Positions 16,697-25,481 of a DNA stretch of 64,000 nucleotides are shown here, piece after piece. Each line of letters starts with the position of its first letter. Positions within the stretch are counted from its first letter, which is position 1. The notes below the pieces were generated by a model. It was not told the DNA's origin, made no database searches, and saw only the letters and a list, made by a program, of their open reading frames with translations. The stretch lies in NCBI RefSeq assembly GCF_040905785.1, contig NZ_JBBDQW010000078.1:1-64000 (forward strand). The letters run 5' to 3'. Made by a program: the position numbers and the translations under genes. This stretch comes from Tistlia sp040905785. GTDB lineage: Bacteria > Pseudomonadota > Alphaproteobacteria > Kiloniellales > DSM-21159.

Positions 16697-17980
16697 CTAG
16701 CGGTAGAAGACCTCGACCAGCGCCAGCGGCACCGCCGGCACGTAGGTCACGAGCAGCAGCAGGGCCAGCAGGACGCCGACGAAGTAGACGTTGATCTTGC
16801 TGACCTCCCAGACGTCGGCCTTGGCGATCGAGCAGGCGGTGATCAGCACGCTGGCGACCGGCGGCGTCTGCTGGCCGATCGCCAGGTTCAGCGTCACCAC
16901 CAGGCCGAAGTGCACGGGGTCGATGCCGACGGTCTGGACGATCGGCATGACGATCGGCACGACCAGGATGATGGCCGCCGCGCCGTGCAGGAACAGCCCG
17001 AGCACCAGGAACAGCACGTTCAGCATCGCCAGCACGGCGTAGCGGTTGTCGGTCAGGGCGGTGATCGCCTGGGTCAGCTCCTGCGGCACCCGGGCCTGGG
17101 TCAGGTACTGGCCGAGCAGCGCCGAGGTCGCGACCAGCAGCATGACGACGGCGGTCTGCACCGCGCCGTCGCGCAGGCCGGCCAGCAGCTGGCGCCCGTC
17201 GAGCTCGCGGTAGACGATGCCGCCGACGAAGAGCGCCGCGAAGACCGCGAGGCCCGCCCCCTCGGTCGCGGTGACGAAGCCGCCGAAGATGCCGCCGAGG
17301 ATGATGATCGGCAGCACGAAGGCCCAGGCCGCCTCCTTGAAGGTGGTCCAGACGCGGCGCAGCCGGAAGGTCTCCTCGACCGGGAAGGCGTAGCGCACGG
17401 CGAACCAGTAGGACAGGCCCATCAGCATGGCGGCGCCCAGCACGCCGGGCACGATGCCGGCGACGAAGAGCTGGACCACCGAGGTGTCGGCCATCACGGC
17501 GTAGAGGATCATCGGGATCGAGGGCGGGATGATGATCGCCAGCGAGGCCGAGGAGGAGGTCACGGCGGCGGCGAACTCCTTGGAGTAGCCGCGGCGCTTC
17601 ATCGAGGGAATCAGGATCGATCCGAGCGCCGCGACGTCGGCGACCGCCGACCCGGAGATCTCGGCGAAGAACAGCGAGGTGCCGACGTTGACCATCGCCA
17701 GGCCGCCGCGCACGAAGCCGACCAGCGCCGAAGCGAAGGCGATCAGGCGGCGCGAGATCCCCGAGGTGTTCATGATCGCGCCGGCCAGCACGAACAGCGG
17801 GATCGCCAGCAGCGGGAAGCTGGTCGCGCCCTCGAACAGGATCACCGCCATGTTGAGCAGCGCCGTATCGCCGTAGCTGGACCACAGCGCGACCATGGCG
17901 ACCAGGCCGAGCGCGACCGCTATCGGGACGTTGATCACGACCAGCAGGGCGAGCCCCGCGAGCATCGCGAGGGCGATCAT
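16697..17980 (-). CDS. dctM: TRAP transporter large permease (DctM)
   Basis: A 427-residue DctM subunit with about 12 membrane segments. Signature stretches are FPLLAIPLFVLAGAIMNTSG near residue 55, ISGSAVADVAALGSILIPSM near 110, ASLAIIIPPSIPMILYAVMA near 150, and QQTPPVASVLITACSIAKAD near 370. It carries the ion-coupled translocation pathway. Its ATG overlaps the stop of the DctQ gene by four bases, and PdxA follows downstream; receptor, DctQ, DctM and PdxA form one minus-strand operon. Confidence 0.95.
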   Translation of the reverse strand: MIALAMLAGLALLVVINVPIAVALGLVAMVALWSSYGDTALLNMAVILFEGATSFPLLAIPLFVLAGAIMNTSGISRRLIAFASALVGFVRGGLAMVNVGTSLFFAEISGSAVADVAALGSILIPSMKRRGYSKEFAAAVTSSSASLAIIIPPSIPMILYAVMADTSVVQLFVAGIVPGVLGAAMLMGLSYWFAVRYAFPVEETFRLRRVWTTFKEAAWAFVLPIIILGGIFGGFVTATEGAGLAVFAALFVGGIVYRELDGRQLLAGLRDGAVQTAVVMLLVATSALLGQYLTQARVPQELTQAITALTDNRYAVLAMLNVLFLVLGLFLHGAAAIILVVPIVMPIVQTVGIDPVHFGLVVTLNLAIGQQTPPVASVLITACSIAKADVWEVSKINVYFVGVLLALLLLVTYVPAVPLALVEVFYR

Positions 17981-18534
17981 CGGGCGCGCCCCTCGGGCGG
18001 GTGCTCGGGAGCAAGCTCCGGGGCGAGGGCCGGCCCCAGCTCGGGATCGACCGGCGGCGCACCGTGGCGCGCCTCCCGGATGCGCTCGGGCAGGGTCATG
18101 AGCTCGGCGAGCAGGAAGAGCGCGGCGCCGATCGGGATCACCGACTGGGTCACCTGCACCGGCACCCAGGGCAGCGAGACCAGGGAGTCGCCCTCCAGTA
18201 TCTGCACGACCTGGAAGCCGAACCAGGCGACCGTGGCGAAGAAGAACAGCACCAGGGCCTCGGACAGCAGCACCAGCGGCAGGCGCACGGACGGCCGGGC
18301 GCCGGCGACGACGTTGGGAAAGCCGAGGTGGGCGCGCTTGAGCGCGGCCAGCGCGGCGCCGTAGTAGGTGATCCAGGCGAGCATCACCGAGGCGATCTCG
18401 TCGTACCAGCCGAAGGAGCTGCCGAGCTTGCGCGAGACGGCGGCGACGACGACGAGCAGCGCGAGGCTGGCCATCAGGGCGATGCAGACCGCGATCAGGC
18501 CGCCTTCGAGGATCCTGCGGGCGCGATCAAGCAT
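17977..18534 (-). CDS. dctQ: TRAP transporter small permease (DctQ)
   Basis: About 185 residues with four membrane helices: GGLIAVCIALMASLALLVVV, a segment around ASVMLAWITYYGAALA, PLVLLSEALVLFFFATVAW, and VIPIGAALFLLAELM. WITYYGAALALKRxxH-like sequence before the second loop is typical of DctQ. I take the ATG at 18534; an in-frame TTG at 18570 would add twelve residues but lacks a ribosome site. The C-terminal tail is proline and glutamate rich. Stop and DctM start overlap, so the two are translationally coupled. Confidence 0.9.
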   Translation of the reverse strand: MLDRARRILEGGLIAVCIALMASLALLVVVAAVSRKLGSSFGWYDEIASVMLAWITYYGAALAALKRAHLGFPNVVAGARPSVRLPLVLLSEALVLFFFATVAWFGFQVVQILEGDSLVSLPWVPVQVTQSVIPIGAALFLLAELMTLPERIREARHGAPPVDPELGPALAPELAPEHPPEGRAR

Positions 18535-18580
18535 GCTCACGGGCGGATTTTCCGGATTCTTGGCGATCAAGAAGGCGGCG

Positions 18581-18656
18581 GCGCGGGGAGCCCCCCCCCC
18601 CGGGGGGGGGGGCGCCGGCCGCCGCGGGCGGCGGCGACGGGCTCCCGGTGGCGCCC
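18581..18656 (-). promoter_or_regulatory. GC hairpin with C11G11 tract between receptor and permease genes
   Basis: Between the DctP stop (18659) and DctQ start, C11 (18591-18601) is followed directly by G11 (18602-18612), and flanking GGGGAGCCC and GGGCTCCC arms can close a larger stem. There is no T-run, so it is not a classical intrinsic terminator. It may trim readthrough or protect the receptor mRNA end, giving more receptor than permease. This is inference. Confidence 0.45.
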
Positions 18657-18658
18657 TG

Positions 18659-19657
18659 TCAGCAGCCGTCGGCCAGGGCCAGGGCCCGGTCGATCAGCTC
18701 CTGCCCGCCGGGCACTTCCTCGGCGAAGGTCTCATAGACCGGCTTGCTGCCCTCGACGAAGGCCTCGCGGTCGGCGACGTTGAACTCCATGCCGGCGTCG
18801 AGCAGCTTCTGCTTGGTCTCTTCCTCGAGCCGCGCGGCCTCCTCGTAGGTCCAGGCCTGGGTCTCCTCGGCAGCCTCCAGGATCGCCTCCTGGACCTCGG
18901 GCGGATAGGCGTTGAACTTGGCCAGGCTCGCCGTCGGGAAGCTCGGCGTGTAGACGTGGCGCGTCTCCGACAGGTACTTCTGCACCTCCTGGAACTTGCC
19001 GGCGTAGATGTTCGAATAGGGATTTTCCTGGCCGTCGATGACGCCGGTCTGCAGGCCGACGAAGACCTCGGAGAAGGCCATCGGCGTCGGGTTGGCGCCA
19101 TAGGCCTCGAACATCCGCATGCGCCAGACGCCCTGGGGCGTGCGCAGCTTGACGCCCTGGAGATCGGCCGGCGTGACGATCGGGCGGACGTTGTTGGAGA
19201 TGTGGCGGAAGCCGTTCTCCCAGACGCCGATCAGCTTGTAGCCCTTGGCCTCGATCATCGGCGCCAGGGTCGGCCAGACGATCTCGTCGACGATGCACTT
19301 CATGTGCTCCCGGTCCTTGACCAGGTAGGGCAGGTCGAACAGGCCGAACTCCGGCACCACCGTCGACATGATGGTCGAGGGCTGCGACATGTCCTGCGCG
19401 CCGAGGCGCAGCTTCTGCAGCATGTCCTTGTCGCTGCCGAGCTGGCTCGAGGTGTAGACCTCGACCTTCCCATAGTCGCCGATCCGCTCGTTGACGCGCT
19501 CGGCGAAGTCGACGGCGGAGTTGGACTGCTGGTTGCCCGGCGGGCTGGTCGTGCCGAACTGCAGCTCGACGCCCTGCGCGGCGACGTCTGCGGCCGACAG
19601 CCCGGCGGCGAGCAGGCCGGCGGCCACGACCGAGGCGATGGTGGTAACTCTCTTCAT
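18659..19657 (-). CDS. dctP: TRAP transporter solute receptor (DctP)
   Basis: Periplasmic DctP-family receptor of 332 residues. The signal peptide is MKRVTTIASVVAAGLLAAGL...VAAQG. The ligand site shows GVKLRTPQGVWRMRMFEAYG near residue 170 (the conserved arginine that binds carboxylates), then GANPTPMAFSEVFVGLQTGV and IDGQENPYSNI. The ATG at 19657 has GGGAGGAGG eight bases upstream. It is the first gene of the receptor-DctQ-DctM-PdxA operon, behind a promoter with a TGGTATGC operator-like box. Ligands of this family are C4-dicarboxylates, sugar acids and related acids; the exact one is unknown. Confidence 0.95.
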   Translation of the reverse strand: MKRVTTIASVVAAGLLAAGLSAADVAAQGVELQFGTTSPPGNQQSNSAVDFAERVNERIGDYGKVEVYTSSQLGSDKDMLQKLRLGAQDMSQPSTIMSTVVPEFGLFDLPYLVKDREHMKCIVDEIVWPTLAPMIEAKGYKLIGVWENGFRHISNNVRPIVTPADLQGVKLRTPQGVWRMRMFEAYGANPTPMAFSEVFVGLQTGVIDGQENPYSNIYAGKFQEVQKYLSETRHVYTPSFPTASLAKFNAYPPEVQEAILEAAEETQAWTYEEAARLEEETKQKLLDAGMEFNVADREAFVEGSKPVYETFAEEVPGGQELIDRALALADGC

Positions 19658-19739
19658 GGCGGGGCCTCCTCCCAAGGATGGCGCGGGACGGTTCCTCCGC
19701 CCTCGCGAGGTTCGTGCCGCTTCGGACACGGCGAGAAGT

Positions 19740-19765
19740 CTGCATACCATTGTCGAGAGCGTCAA
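19740..19765 (-). promoter_or_regulatory. predicted GntR-controlled promoter of the dctP-dctQ-dctM-pdxA operon
   Basis: Read on the minus strand, a TTGACG box (19765-19760) is followed after 10 bases by TGGTATGCAG (19749-19740). The second element sits where the -10 region should be and matches the FadR-subfamily half-site seen at three other promoters in this window. Confidence 0.6.
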
Positions 19766-19881
19766 AAGAAAAGGATGATGGTCATGCCCTGTGGTGCGTG
19801 CGCTCAAGCCGGATTGTATGCCAGATACGCCTCCCTCCCTCCTCGTCGCCGTCCTCTCCACCCTCATCCCCGCCCCCTTAT

Positions 19882-19991
19882 CGTCATCCCCGCGAAAGCG
19901 GGGATCCATACGTCGGGGCCGCACGCACGGAACACAGCGGTCCGCGCGAACGGCGCCTTTCGCTGGATCCCCGCTTTCGCGGGGATGACGG
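19882..19991. repeat. head-to-head REP pair (REPIN-like)
   Basis: GTCATCCCCGCGAAAGCGGG followed by GATCC lies at 19883-19907, and its inverse GGATCCCCGCTTTCGCGGGG followed by ATGAC at 19974-19988. About 65 bases separate them. Each arm is itself a hairpin and the pair can form a larger one. The gap 19658-20055 otherwise holds only the promoter at 19740; this pair may also end transcription arriving from the amidohydrolase operon. Confidence 0.75.
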
Positions 19992-20055
19992 CTCGGGGGA
20001 GTGGGGGTGACGGCGAAAGGACGGGCCGCCGTGGCGCCCCGACAGGCCCCGCCGC

Positions 20056-20964
20056 TCAGAGCTCCAGGCGGTAGAAGCGGGCGGCGTTGCGGCTGAAGAG
20101 GCCCTCGCGCTCGGCGCGGGAGAAGCCCTCGGTCATGCGCGAGACGCCCTCGACGATGGTGCCGAAGTCGGCGCGCAGGGCGCAGACCGGCAGGTTGCTG
20201 GCGAACATGCAGCGCTCGATGCCGAAGATCTCGATCGCCTCGAGCACGACCCGGCGGTTGCTCTCGTACTCCCAGGGCTGGTCCTTCAGGCCGAACTCCG
20301 AGATCTTCAGCCAGACCTGGGGCGCCTGGGCGATCACCCGCATGGCCTTGCGCCAGGCCGCCAGGCCCGCCTCGCTGCGGTCCCAGGGAAAGCCGGTGTG
20401 GTTCAGCACCATCGGCGTCTCGGGATAGAGCTCGGCGATCTCGGCGGCCTCCGGCAGGTGCCAGAAGGGCACCCGCAGGTCGTAGCTCAGGCCGTACTGC
20501 TGGAGCAGCGCGAAGCCGGCGCGCCACTTCGGGTCCTGCATGGTCCAGGGCGCGCCGCGCTCGATGCGGTCCGGGCTCGAGGCCGTCGCCGGCTTGGAGC
20601 GGATGCCGCGGGTCAGCGGCAGGGCGGCGTGGCCGGCCAGCACCTCCTCGCAGTCCTCGCGCGCCAGCCAGGCGTGGCCGACAACGGCGTTGGGCAGGCC
20701 GCTCTCGGCCGCCACCTCGTGCAGCCAGCGGGTCTCGGCGACCTGGTTGTCGCGGTCCCACTCCGCCTCGACGTGGACCGTTGCGACGACATCGTAGCCG
20801 GCCGTGGCGCGGCGGTAGTCGGCCGGCAAGAAGTTGCGCTTTAGCTCCGAGTAGTCGCCCAGGAAGAAGCCGGCCTCCGGATGGTCGGAGAGCCAGGGGT
20901 AGTAGTTCCTCTCCAGGTCCCAGAGGTGGTGGTGGGCGTCGACGATCCTGAGGCCCTCGTCCAT
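20056..20964 (-). CDS. COG3618 amidohydrolase (lactonase-like)
   Basis: A 302-residue metal-dependent hydrolase of the amidohydrolase-2 family (COG3618), which includes 2-pyrone-4,6-dicarboxylate, fuconolactone and galactarolactone lactonases. It begins MDEGLRIVDAHHHLWDLERN, with the HxH metal site, and has GIRSKPATASSPDRIERG near 130, VLNHTGFPWDRSEAGLAAWR near 190 and CMFASNLPV near 255. It follows the second DctPQM set with a 31-base gap, so it probably opens a lactone or related ring imported by that transporter. It is a paralogue of the protein at 32026-33105. AAAGGAGA precedes the ATG. Confidence 0.9.
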   Translation of the reverse strand: MDEGLRIVDAHHHLWDLERNYYPWLSDHPEAGFFLGDYSELKRNFLPADYRRATAGYDVVATVHVEAEWDRDNQVAETRWLHEVAAESGLPNAVVGHAWLAREDCEEVLAGHAALPLTRGIRSKPATASSPDRIERGAPWTMQDPKWRAGFALLQQYGLSYDLRVPFWHLPEAAEIAELYPETPMVLNHTGFPWDRSEAGLAAWRKAMRVIAQAPQVWLKISEFGLKDQPWEYESNRRVVLEAIEIFGIERCMFASNLPVCALRADFGTIVEGVSRMTEGFSRAEREGLFSRNAARFYRLEL

Positions 20965-20995
20965 GAGTGGTTCTCCTTTCTTGCCGGCTCCTCGC

Positions 20996-22282
20996 TCAGC
21001 CGCCCTTGACCAGGGCCGGCAGGGTCAGGGTCACCGCCGGCACGTAGGAGACCAGCAGCAGCACCGCGAGCAGCACCGCCAGGAACGGCAGGGAGTGCCG
21101 GATGACCTGCCCCGCCGGGACGTCGCCGAGGCTGCTGGTGATGAAGATCAGGTAGCCGACCGGCGGCGTGCAGAGCCCGATCATCAGATTGAGCACGATC
21201 ATCACGCCGAACTGGATCGGATCGAGGCCCAGGCCCGGCAGCAGCGGCACCATCAGCGGCACCAGGATGATCAGCGCGGCGATCGGGTCGAGGAACATGC
21301 CGACCGCCAGGAACAGCAGGTTGAACAGCAGGATCAGCAGCCAGACCGGCGCGCCCGAGCCGGTGATGAGCGCGGCGAAGTCGCGGCTGATGCCCTGGTC
21401 GGCGATGATCCAGGCGAAGATCGAGGAGGCGCCGAGTACGACCAGGACCGAGGCGGTGCCGTGGGCGGCGCGGACCAGCGAGCCACCGATCTCGCGCGGG
21501 CCGATGCCGCGGTAGACCAGGATGCCGATCAGCAACACGTAGAGCGCCGCGATGGCGCCGGCCTCGGTCGGCGTGAAGACGCCGCCGCGGATGCCGCCGA
21601 CGATGATCACCGGCGCCAGCAGCGCGAAGAAGGCGTTGCCGGTCTCGCGCAGCACCGTGCGCCCGCCGGCCCGCGGCGTGCGCGGCAGGTCGAGCTGCCC
21701 GGCGCGGATGTAGACGGCGACGCCGAGGCCGAGCGCGATCAGGATGCCCGGCACGACGCCGGCGAGGAAGATGCCGCCGACCGAGACGCCGGCGAGGACG
21801 GCGTAGATGATCATCGGGATCGAGGGCGGGATGATCGGCCCCAGGATCGAGGCCGTCTCGACCAGCGCCGCCGCGAAGCCGGCGGGGTAGCCGGCCTTGA
21901 CCATCGAGCGGATCAGCACCGAGCCGACCGCGGCGGCGTCGGCGACGGCCGAGCCCGAGATGCCGGCCATGATGAAGGAGGCGACGATGCCGACCTGCGC
22001 CAGCCCGCCGCGCAGGTGGCCGACCAGGGCCTGGGCGAAACCGAGGATCCGCTGCGTCACCCCGGCCGCGACCATGAACTCGCCGGCCAGGAAGAACAGC
22101 GCGATGGCGAGCAGCGGGAAGTTGTCCATGCCCTGGATGAAGAACTGCGGCACCAGCTCCAGGGGCAGGCCGGGGCGCGTCACCAGCAGGGTGACCAGGG
22201 CCGCGGCGAGCAGCGCGAAGACCAGCGGCACGCCGGCGAAGGCCAGGGCCAGCAGGGTGCCGAGCAGCAGGGCCAGGGTCAT
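20996..22282 (-). CDS. dctM: TRAP transporter large permease (DctM)
   Basis: A 428-residue DctM subunit starting MTLALLLGTLLALAFAGVPL. Signatures include FPLLAIALFFLAGEFMVAAG near residue 58, IMAGISGSAVADAAAVGSVL near 105, GPIIPPSIPMIIYAVLAG near 145, TPTEAGAIAALYVLL near 238, and GLCTPPVGYLIFITSSLG near 372. The start overlaps the DctQ stop by four bases. A much longer frame reads upstream through the other operon genes without stops, but its N-terminal part is a shadow of DctQ and DctP. Confidence 0.94.
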   Translation of the reverse strand: MTLALLLGTLLALAFAGVPLVFALLAAALVTLLVTRPGLPLELVPQFFIQGMDNFPLLAIALFFLAGEFMVAAGVTQRILGFAQALVGHLRGGLAQVGIVASFIMAGISGSAVADAAAVGSVLIRSMVKAGYPAGFAAALVETASILGPIIPPSIPMIIYAVLAGVSVGGIFLAGVVPGILIALGLGVAVYIRAGQLDLPRTPRAGGRTVLRETGNAFFALLAPVIIVGGIRGGVFTPTEAGAIAALYVLLIGILVYRGIGPREIGGSLVRAAHGTASVLVVLGASSIFAWIIADQGISRDFAALITGSGAPVWLLILLFNLLFLAVGMFLDPIAALIILVPLMVPLLPGLGLDPIQFGVMIVLNLMIGLCTPPVGYLIFITSSLGDVPAGQVIRHSLPFLAVLLAVLLLVSYVPAVTLTLPALVKGG

Positions 22283-22761
22283 CGCCCGGCCGGCCCCGGG
22301 CCGTCGGGGGGTCGCGAGCGCTCGAGGAAGGCGAGCAGCGTCGTCACGATCCACAGGCCGCCGCCGATCACCAGCGACCAGTAGAGGTACTGCAGGGACA
22401 GGTCGAGCGCCGTGTAGCGATCGTAGACGGTCAGCGCGATCAGCCCGAAGGCCTTCCAGATCAGCAGGCCGAGCAGGCCGACCGAGAGCAGCGCCACGGC
22501 GACCTCGAGGACCCGCCGCGCGCCGCCGCGGCCGAGCCGCTCCGGCAGGATGTCGATGCGCAGGTGGGTCGTGCGCGAGGCGCCGATCAGCACCAGCCAG
22601 ACGAACAGCAGGCGCGTCAGCTCCTCGCTCCAGGGCATCGAGACGCCGAGCAGGTAGCGGGCGACGACGCGGGCGACGGTGACGGCGAGCACCGAGGCCA
22701 GCAGCAGGGCCGCGGCGGCGTCGAGCAGCCGCCGCAGCCAGAGGGTGGCGGAGGCGAGCAC
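22279..22761 (-). CDS. dctQ: TRAP transporter small permease (DctQ)
   Basis: 160 residues with four membrane helices: LLDAAAALLLASVLAVTVAR, MPWSEELTRLLFVWLVLIGA, VALLSVGLLGLLIWKAFGLI and SLQYLYWSLVIGGGLWIVTT. The RYLLG-SMPWSEEL-R-LFVWLV pattern after helix one is the DctQ hallmark. The start is GTG at 22761, 33 bases after the receptor stop, so there is little room for an attenuator here, unlike the other receptor-first operons. It ends in an ATGA overlap with DctM. Confidence 0.93.
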   Translation of the reverse strand: MLASATLWLRRLLDAAAALLLASVLAVTVARVVARYLLGVSMPWSEELTRLLFVWLVLIGASRTTHLRIDILPERLGRGGARRVLEVAVALLSVGLLGLLIWKAFGLIALTVYDRYTALDLSLQYLYWSLVIGGGLWIVTTLLAFLERSRPPDGPGPAGR

Positions 22762-22794
22762 GGGCGGCGCGAGCTCGGGTGGCGCGCCGGCCGC

Positions 22795-23772
22795 TCAGTT
22801 CATCGATTCGATCGTCTCGACGATCTCCGGGCCGAACTTCTCGACGTAGCTCTGCTTGACCGGCTCGTAGACCAGGGCCTTGAAGGCCTCGCGGTCGACC
22901 TCCTCGACGACCTCGACGCCGGCCTCCTTGATGGTCGCGAGGTCGGAGTCCGCCTGCTCGCGGTTGAGGTCGCGCTGGAAGATCGCCGCCTCCTGCGCCG
23001 CCTCGACCAGGACCTGCTGCTGCTCGTCGGTCAGGTCCTGGAACTTGCGCAGGTTCATCGAGACGATCGAGACGGTGTAGGCGTGGTCGGTGAACGACAG
23101 GTGGCTCTGGACTTCCTGGAAACGGTTCGAGCGGATGATGTTCAGCGGGTTCTCCTGGCCGTCGACCGTGCCGGTCTCCAGCGCGAGGTAGACCTCGGTG
23201 AAGGCCATCGGCGTCGGGATCGCATCGAGAAGCTCGAAGGCCTGGACGTGCGCCGGGTTCGGGGTTGTGCGGATCTTCAGGCCGGCGACGTCGGCCGGCC
23301 CGCGAACGGCGCGCTTGCTGTTGGTCAACTTGCGGAAGCCGATCTCCCAGAAGGCGAGGCCCTTGAGGCCGTGCTTCTCGAGCTCGCCGAGCAGCTCGCG
23401 GCCGGTGTCGCCGTCGATCACCGCGTAGACGTGGTCGTAATCGGCGAAGAGGAACGGCAGGTCGAGCACGTTCAGCTTCGGCTCGAAGCGCGTGTAGAAG
23501 GGATTGCCGGTCTGGCCGATCTCGATGGTGCCGAGCCGCACGCCCTCCAGCACCGTCGGGTCGTTGCCCAGCTCGCCGGCCGGATGGATGGTGACCGTGA
23601 CCTCGCCGCCGGTGCGCTCGGCGACGATCTCGGCGAAGCGCTCGGCGGCGGCGTGGTGGCTGTCGCTGGTCGGCTGGGTATGGGCGAAGCGCAGCACCGT
23701 CTCGGCGTGAAGCGGGGCGGCCAGCGCCGACAGCGCGAGGGCCGAGGCCGCAAGCAGAGTCATGGCCTTCAT
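22795..23772 (-). CDS. dctP: TRAP transporter solute receptor (DctP)
   Basis: A 325-residue periplasmic receptor. Signal peptide MKAMTLLAASALALSALAAPLHA; mature start ETVLRFAHTQPTSDSHHAAA is typical of DctP. The binding-site arginine is in GLKIRTTPNPAHVQAFELLD near residue 150, followed by IPTPMAFTEVYLALETGTVD and GQENPLNII. The ATG at 23772 has GGGAGGA eight bases upstream. It heads the operon receptor-DctQ-DctM-amidohydrolase, behind a TGGTATGC promoter. The other DctP at 18659 shares the same PTPMAF-E-----L-TG-(I/V)DGQENP core, so the two may take related acids. Confidence 0.95.
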   Translation of the reverse strand: MKAMTLLAASALALSALAAPLHAETVLRFAHTQPTSDSHHAAAERFAEIVAERTGGEVTVTIHPAGELGNDPTVLEGVRLGTIEIGQTGNPFYTRFEPKLNVLDLPFLFADYDHVYAVIDGDTGRELLGELEKHGLKGLAFWEIGFRKLTNSKRAVRGPADVAGLKIRTTPNPAHVQAFELLDAIPTPMAFTEVYLALETGTVDGQENPLNIIRSNRFQEVQSHLSFTDHAYTVSIVSMNLRKFQDLTDEQQQVLVEAAQEAAIFQRDLNREQADSDLATIKEAGVEVVEEVDREAFKALVYEPVKQSYVEKFGPEIVETIESMN

Positions 23773-23818
23773 CGTCTCTATCCTCCCTGATGTGGTTTTC
23801 TTGGTTATCAAAGGACGG

Positions 23819-23843
23819 TGGCATACCAAAAAACGACCGTCAA
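23819..23843 (-). promoter_or_regulatory. predicted GntR-controlled promoter of the dctP-dctQ-dctM-amidohydrolase operon
   Basis: On the minus strand, TTGACG (23843-23838) is followed after 9 bases by TGGTATGCCA (23828-23819), a 9-of-10 match to the palindrome TGGTATACCA used by FadR-subfamily regulators. The layout matches the promoters at 19740 and 33159. Confidence 0.62.
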
Positions 23844-23944
23844 TCGGCCCCGGCGCAGCCCTGCCGGGCGCGGTGCAAGGGGCTGAAACCGATGCGCTTA
23901 CCGAGGGAGCGGCCGCACCTGCCCCTCGGCCGCGCGGGAGAGAA

Positions 23945-23973
23945 TTGACCCTGTCTCGATCGCTCGCATACCA
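23945..23973 (+). promoter_or_regulatory. predicted GntR-controlled promoter of the COG4091-gntR operon
   Basis: On the plus strand TTGACC (23945-23950) is followed by TCGCATACCA at 23964-23973, which overlaps the expected -10 region. The inverse reading is TGGTATGCGA, the same element as at the three minus-strand promoters. The location suggests that the GntR protein encoded in this operon represses itself. Confidence 0.58.
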
Positions 23974-24038
23974 TCGTCGCTCGCGGCAGACGCGAACGCC
24001 AGCGGTCCCGCCTGCCCCATCGAAAGGCCCGAAAGCCC

Positions 24039-25427
24039 ATGAATCTCGAAGCCCTGCTCGGCCGGTCCGACGGCAGAGTCTTCCGCGTCGGCCTGGTCGG
24101 GGTTGGCGAGTTCGGCCGCAGCTTCCTGTCGCAGGCGCGGCTCGTGCCGGACCTCAGCGCCCGCGTCGCCTGCGACCGCGACGTCGAGCGCGCCGCCGCG
24201 GCTTTCCGCGACGTCGGCCTCGCCGCCGAGGAAATCCGGATCTGCGACAGCCCGGCCGCCGCCGGGACCGCGCTGGAGGCGGGCCAGGCGGTGGTCGTGG
24301 CCGACGCAGAGCTGCTGGTCGGCCTGCCGCTCGACGTCGTCGTCGAGGCGACCGGCGAGCCCGGGCATGCGGCGGCCATCGCCGAGGCGGCGATCGCGGC
24401 CGGCAAGCACGTGGTCATGGTGACCAAGGAGGCCGAGAGCGTGGTCGGCCCGCTGCTCGCCCACAAGGCCCGGCAGGCCGGCGTCGTCCACACGCCGGTC
24501 GACGGCGACCAGCCGAGCCTGCTGATCGGCTTGGTCGCCTGGTCGCGCCTGCTCGGCCTCGAGATCGTCGCCGCCGGCAAGGCCAGCGAATACGACTTCG
24601 TCTACGATCCCGCGGCCGGCAGCGTGACCGCCCAGGGCCGCACCGTGGCCCTGCCCGGCTTCGGCGCCCACTGGTCCTGCGCGCCCTCGGAGCTGCGCGA
24701 GGCGGTTGCGGCGCGCGCGGGCCTGCTGGCCGGCTTCGCGCACCGCACGGTGCCGGATCTCTGCGAGATGACCATCGTCTGCAACGCCACCGGCCTCGGC
24801 GTCGACCGGCCGGCGCTGCACGCCCCGATCGCCCGCACCCTGGAGCTGCCCGACCTGTTCGGCGCCGAGGCGGGGGGCGGCCTGCTGTCCCGCGAGGGCG
24901 TGGTCGACATCTTCAACTGCCTGCGCCGGCCCGACGAGCTGTCCTTCGCCGGCGGCGTCTTCGTGGTCGCGCGCACGCCCGATCCCGTGACCGGCCGGCT
25001 GTTCAAGGACAAGGGCATCCCGGTCAGCGGCGACGACGGCCGCGTGCTGATCCACAACCCGGTGCACCTGCTCGGCGCCGAGGCGCCGATGTCGGTGCTC
25101 TCGGCCTGCCGGGCCGGCCGCTCGACGGCCGGCGAGGACGTGCGGCCGCGCGTCGACCTGACTGCCGTCGCCGACCGGGCGATCGCAGCGGGCACGCGCT
25201 TCGAGATCGGCCACCGCCACGAGATCGGCGGCCTGCGGCCGGCGATGCTGCCGGCGGCACCGCTCGGCGCGGCGACGCCGCTGCCCTACTACCTGCTGGC
25301 CGGCGCCGTCGCCCGCGTCGAGATCGCCGAGGGCGCGGCGGTGACAGCCGGCATGGTCGAGATTCCGGAGGATTCGGTCCTGCACCGCCTGCGCCGGGAG
25401 CAGGACGCGCTGTTCTTCGGAGGCTGA
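24039..25427 (+). CDS. COG4091 homoserine-dehydrogenase-like oxidoreductase with SAF domain
   Basis: A 462-residue protein with an N-terminal Rossmann fold (VFRVGLVGVGEFGRSFLSQA, residues 14-33) like that of homoserine dehydrogenase, a DVVVEATGEPGHAAAIAEAA stretch near 104, and the substrate domain from about 155 (TPVDGDQPSLLIGLVAW). The last 80 residues form a SAF-like domain (MLPAAPLGAATPLPYYLL through AEGAAVTAGMVEIPEDS). Family members sit in sugar- and polyol-acid catabolic clusters and are sometimes misnamed FlgA because of the SAF domain. It is the first gene of a two-gene operon with the GntR regulator. The reaction is not established; NAD(P)-dependent oxidation of a hydroxy acid or semialdehyde is a guess. 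Confidence 0.85.
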   Translation: MNLEALLGRSDGRVFRVGLVGVGEFGRSFLSQARLVPDLSARVACDRDVERAAAAFRDVGLAAEEIRICDSPAAAGTALEAGQAVVVADAELLVGLPLDVVVEATGEPGHAAAIAEAAIAAGKHVVMVTKEAESVVGPLLAHKARQAGVVHTPVDGDQPSLLIGLVAWSRLLGLEIVAAGKASEYDFVYDPAAGSVTAQGRTVALPGFGAHWSCAPSELREAVAARAGLLAGFAHRTVPDLCEMTIVCNATGLGVDRPALHAPIARTLELPDLFGAEAGGGLLSREGVVDIFNCLRRPDELSFAGGVFVVARTPDPVTGRLFKDKGIPVSGDDGRVLIHNPVHLLGAEAPMSVLSACRAGRSTAGEDVRPRVDLTAVADRAIAAGTRFEIGHRHEIGGLRPAMLPAAPLGAATPLPYYLLAGAVARVEIAEGAAVTAGMVEIPEDSVLHRLRREQDALFFGG

Positions 25428-25481
25428 GGCCCGGCTTCCGCGACGCCGCCGTTACATGCTATGGAGCAGGCGGAGATCATC

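Noticed and set aside
18591..18612. C11G11 as an intrinsic terminator
   Set aside because: No T-run follows on either strand, and the downstream DctQ and DctM genes need transcription from the same promoter.
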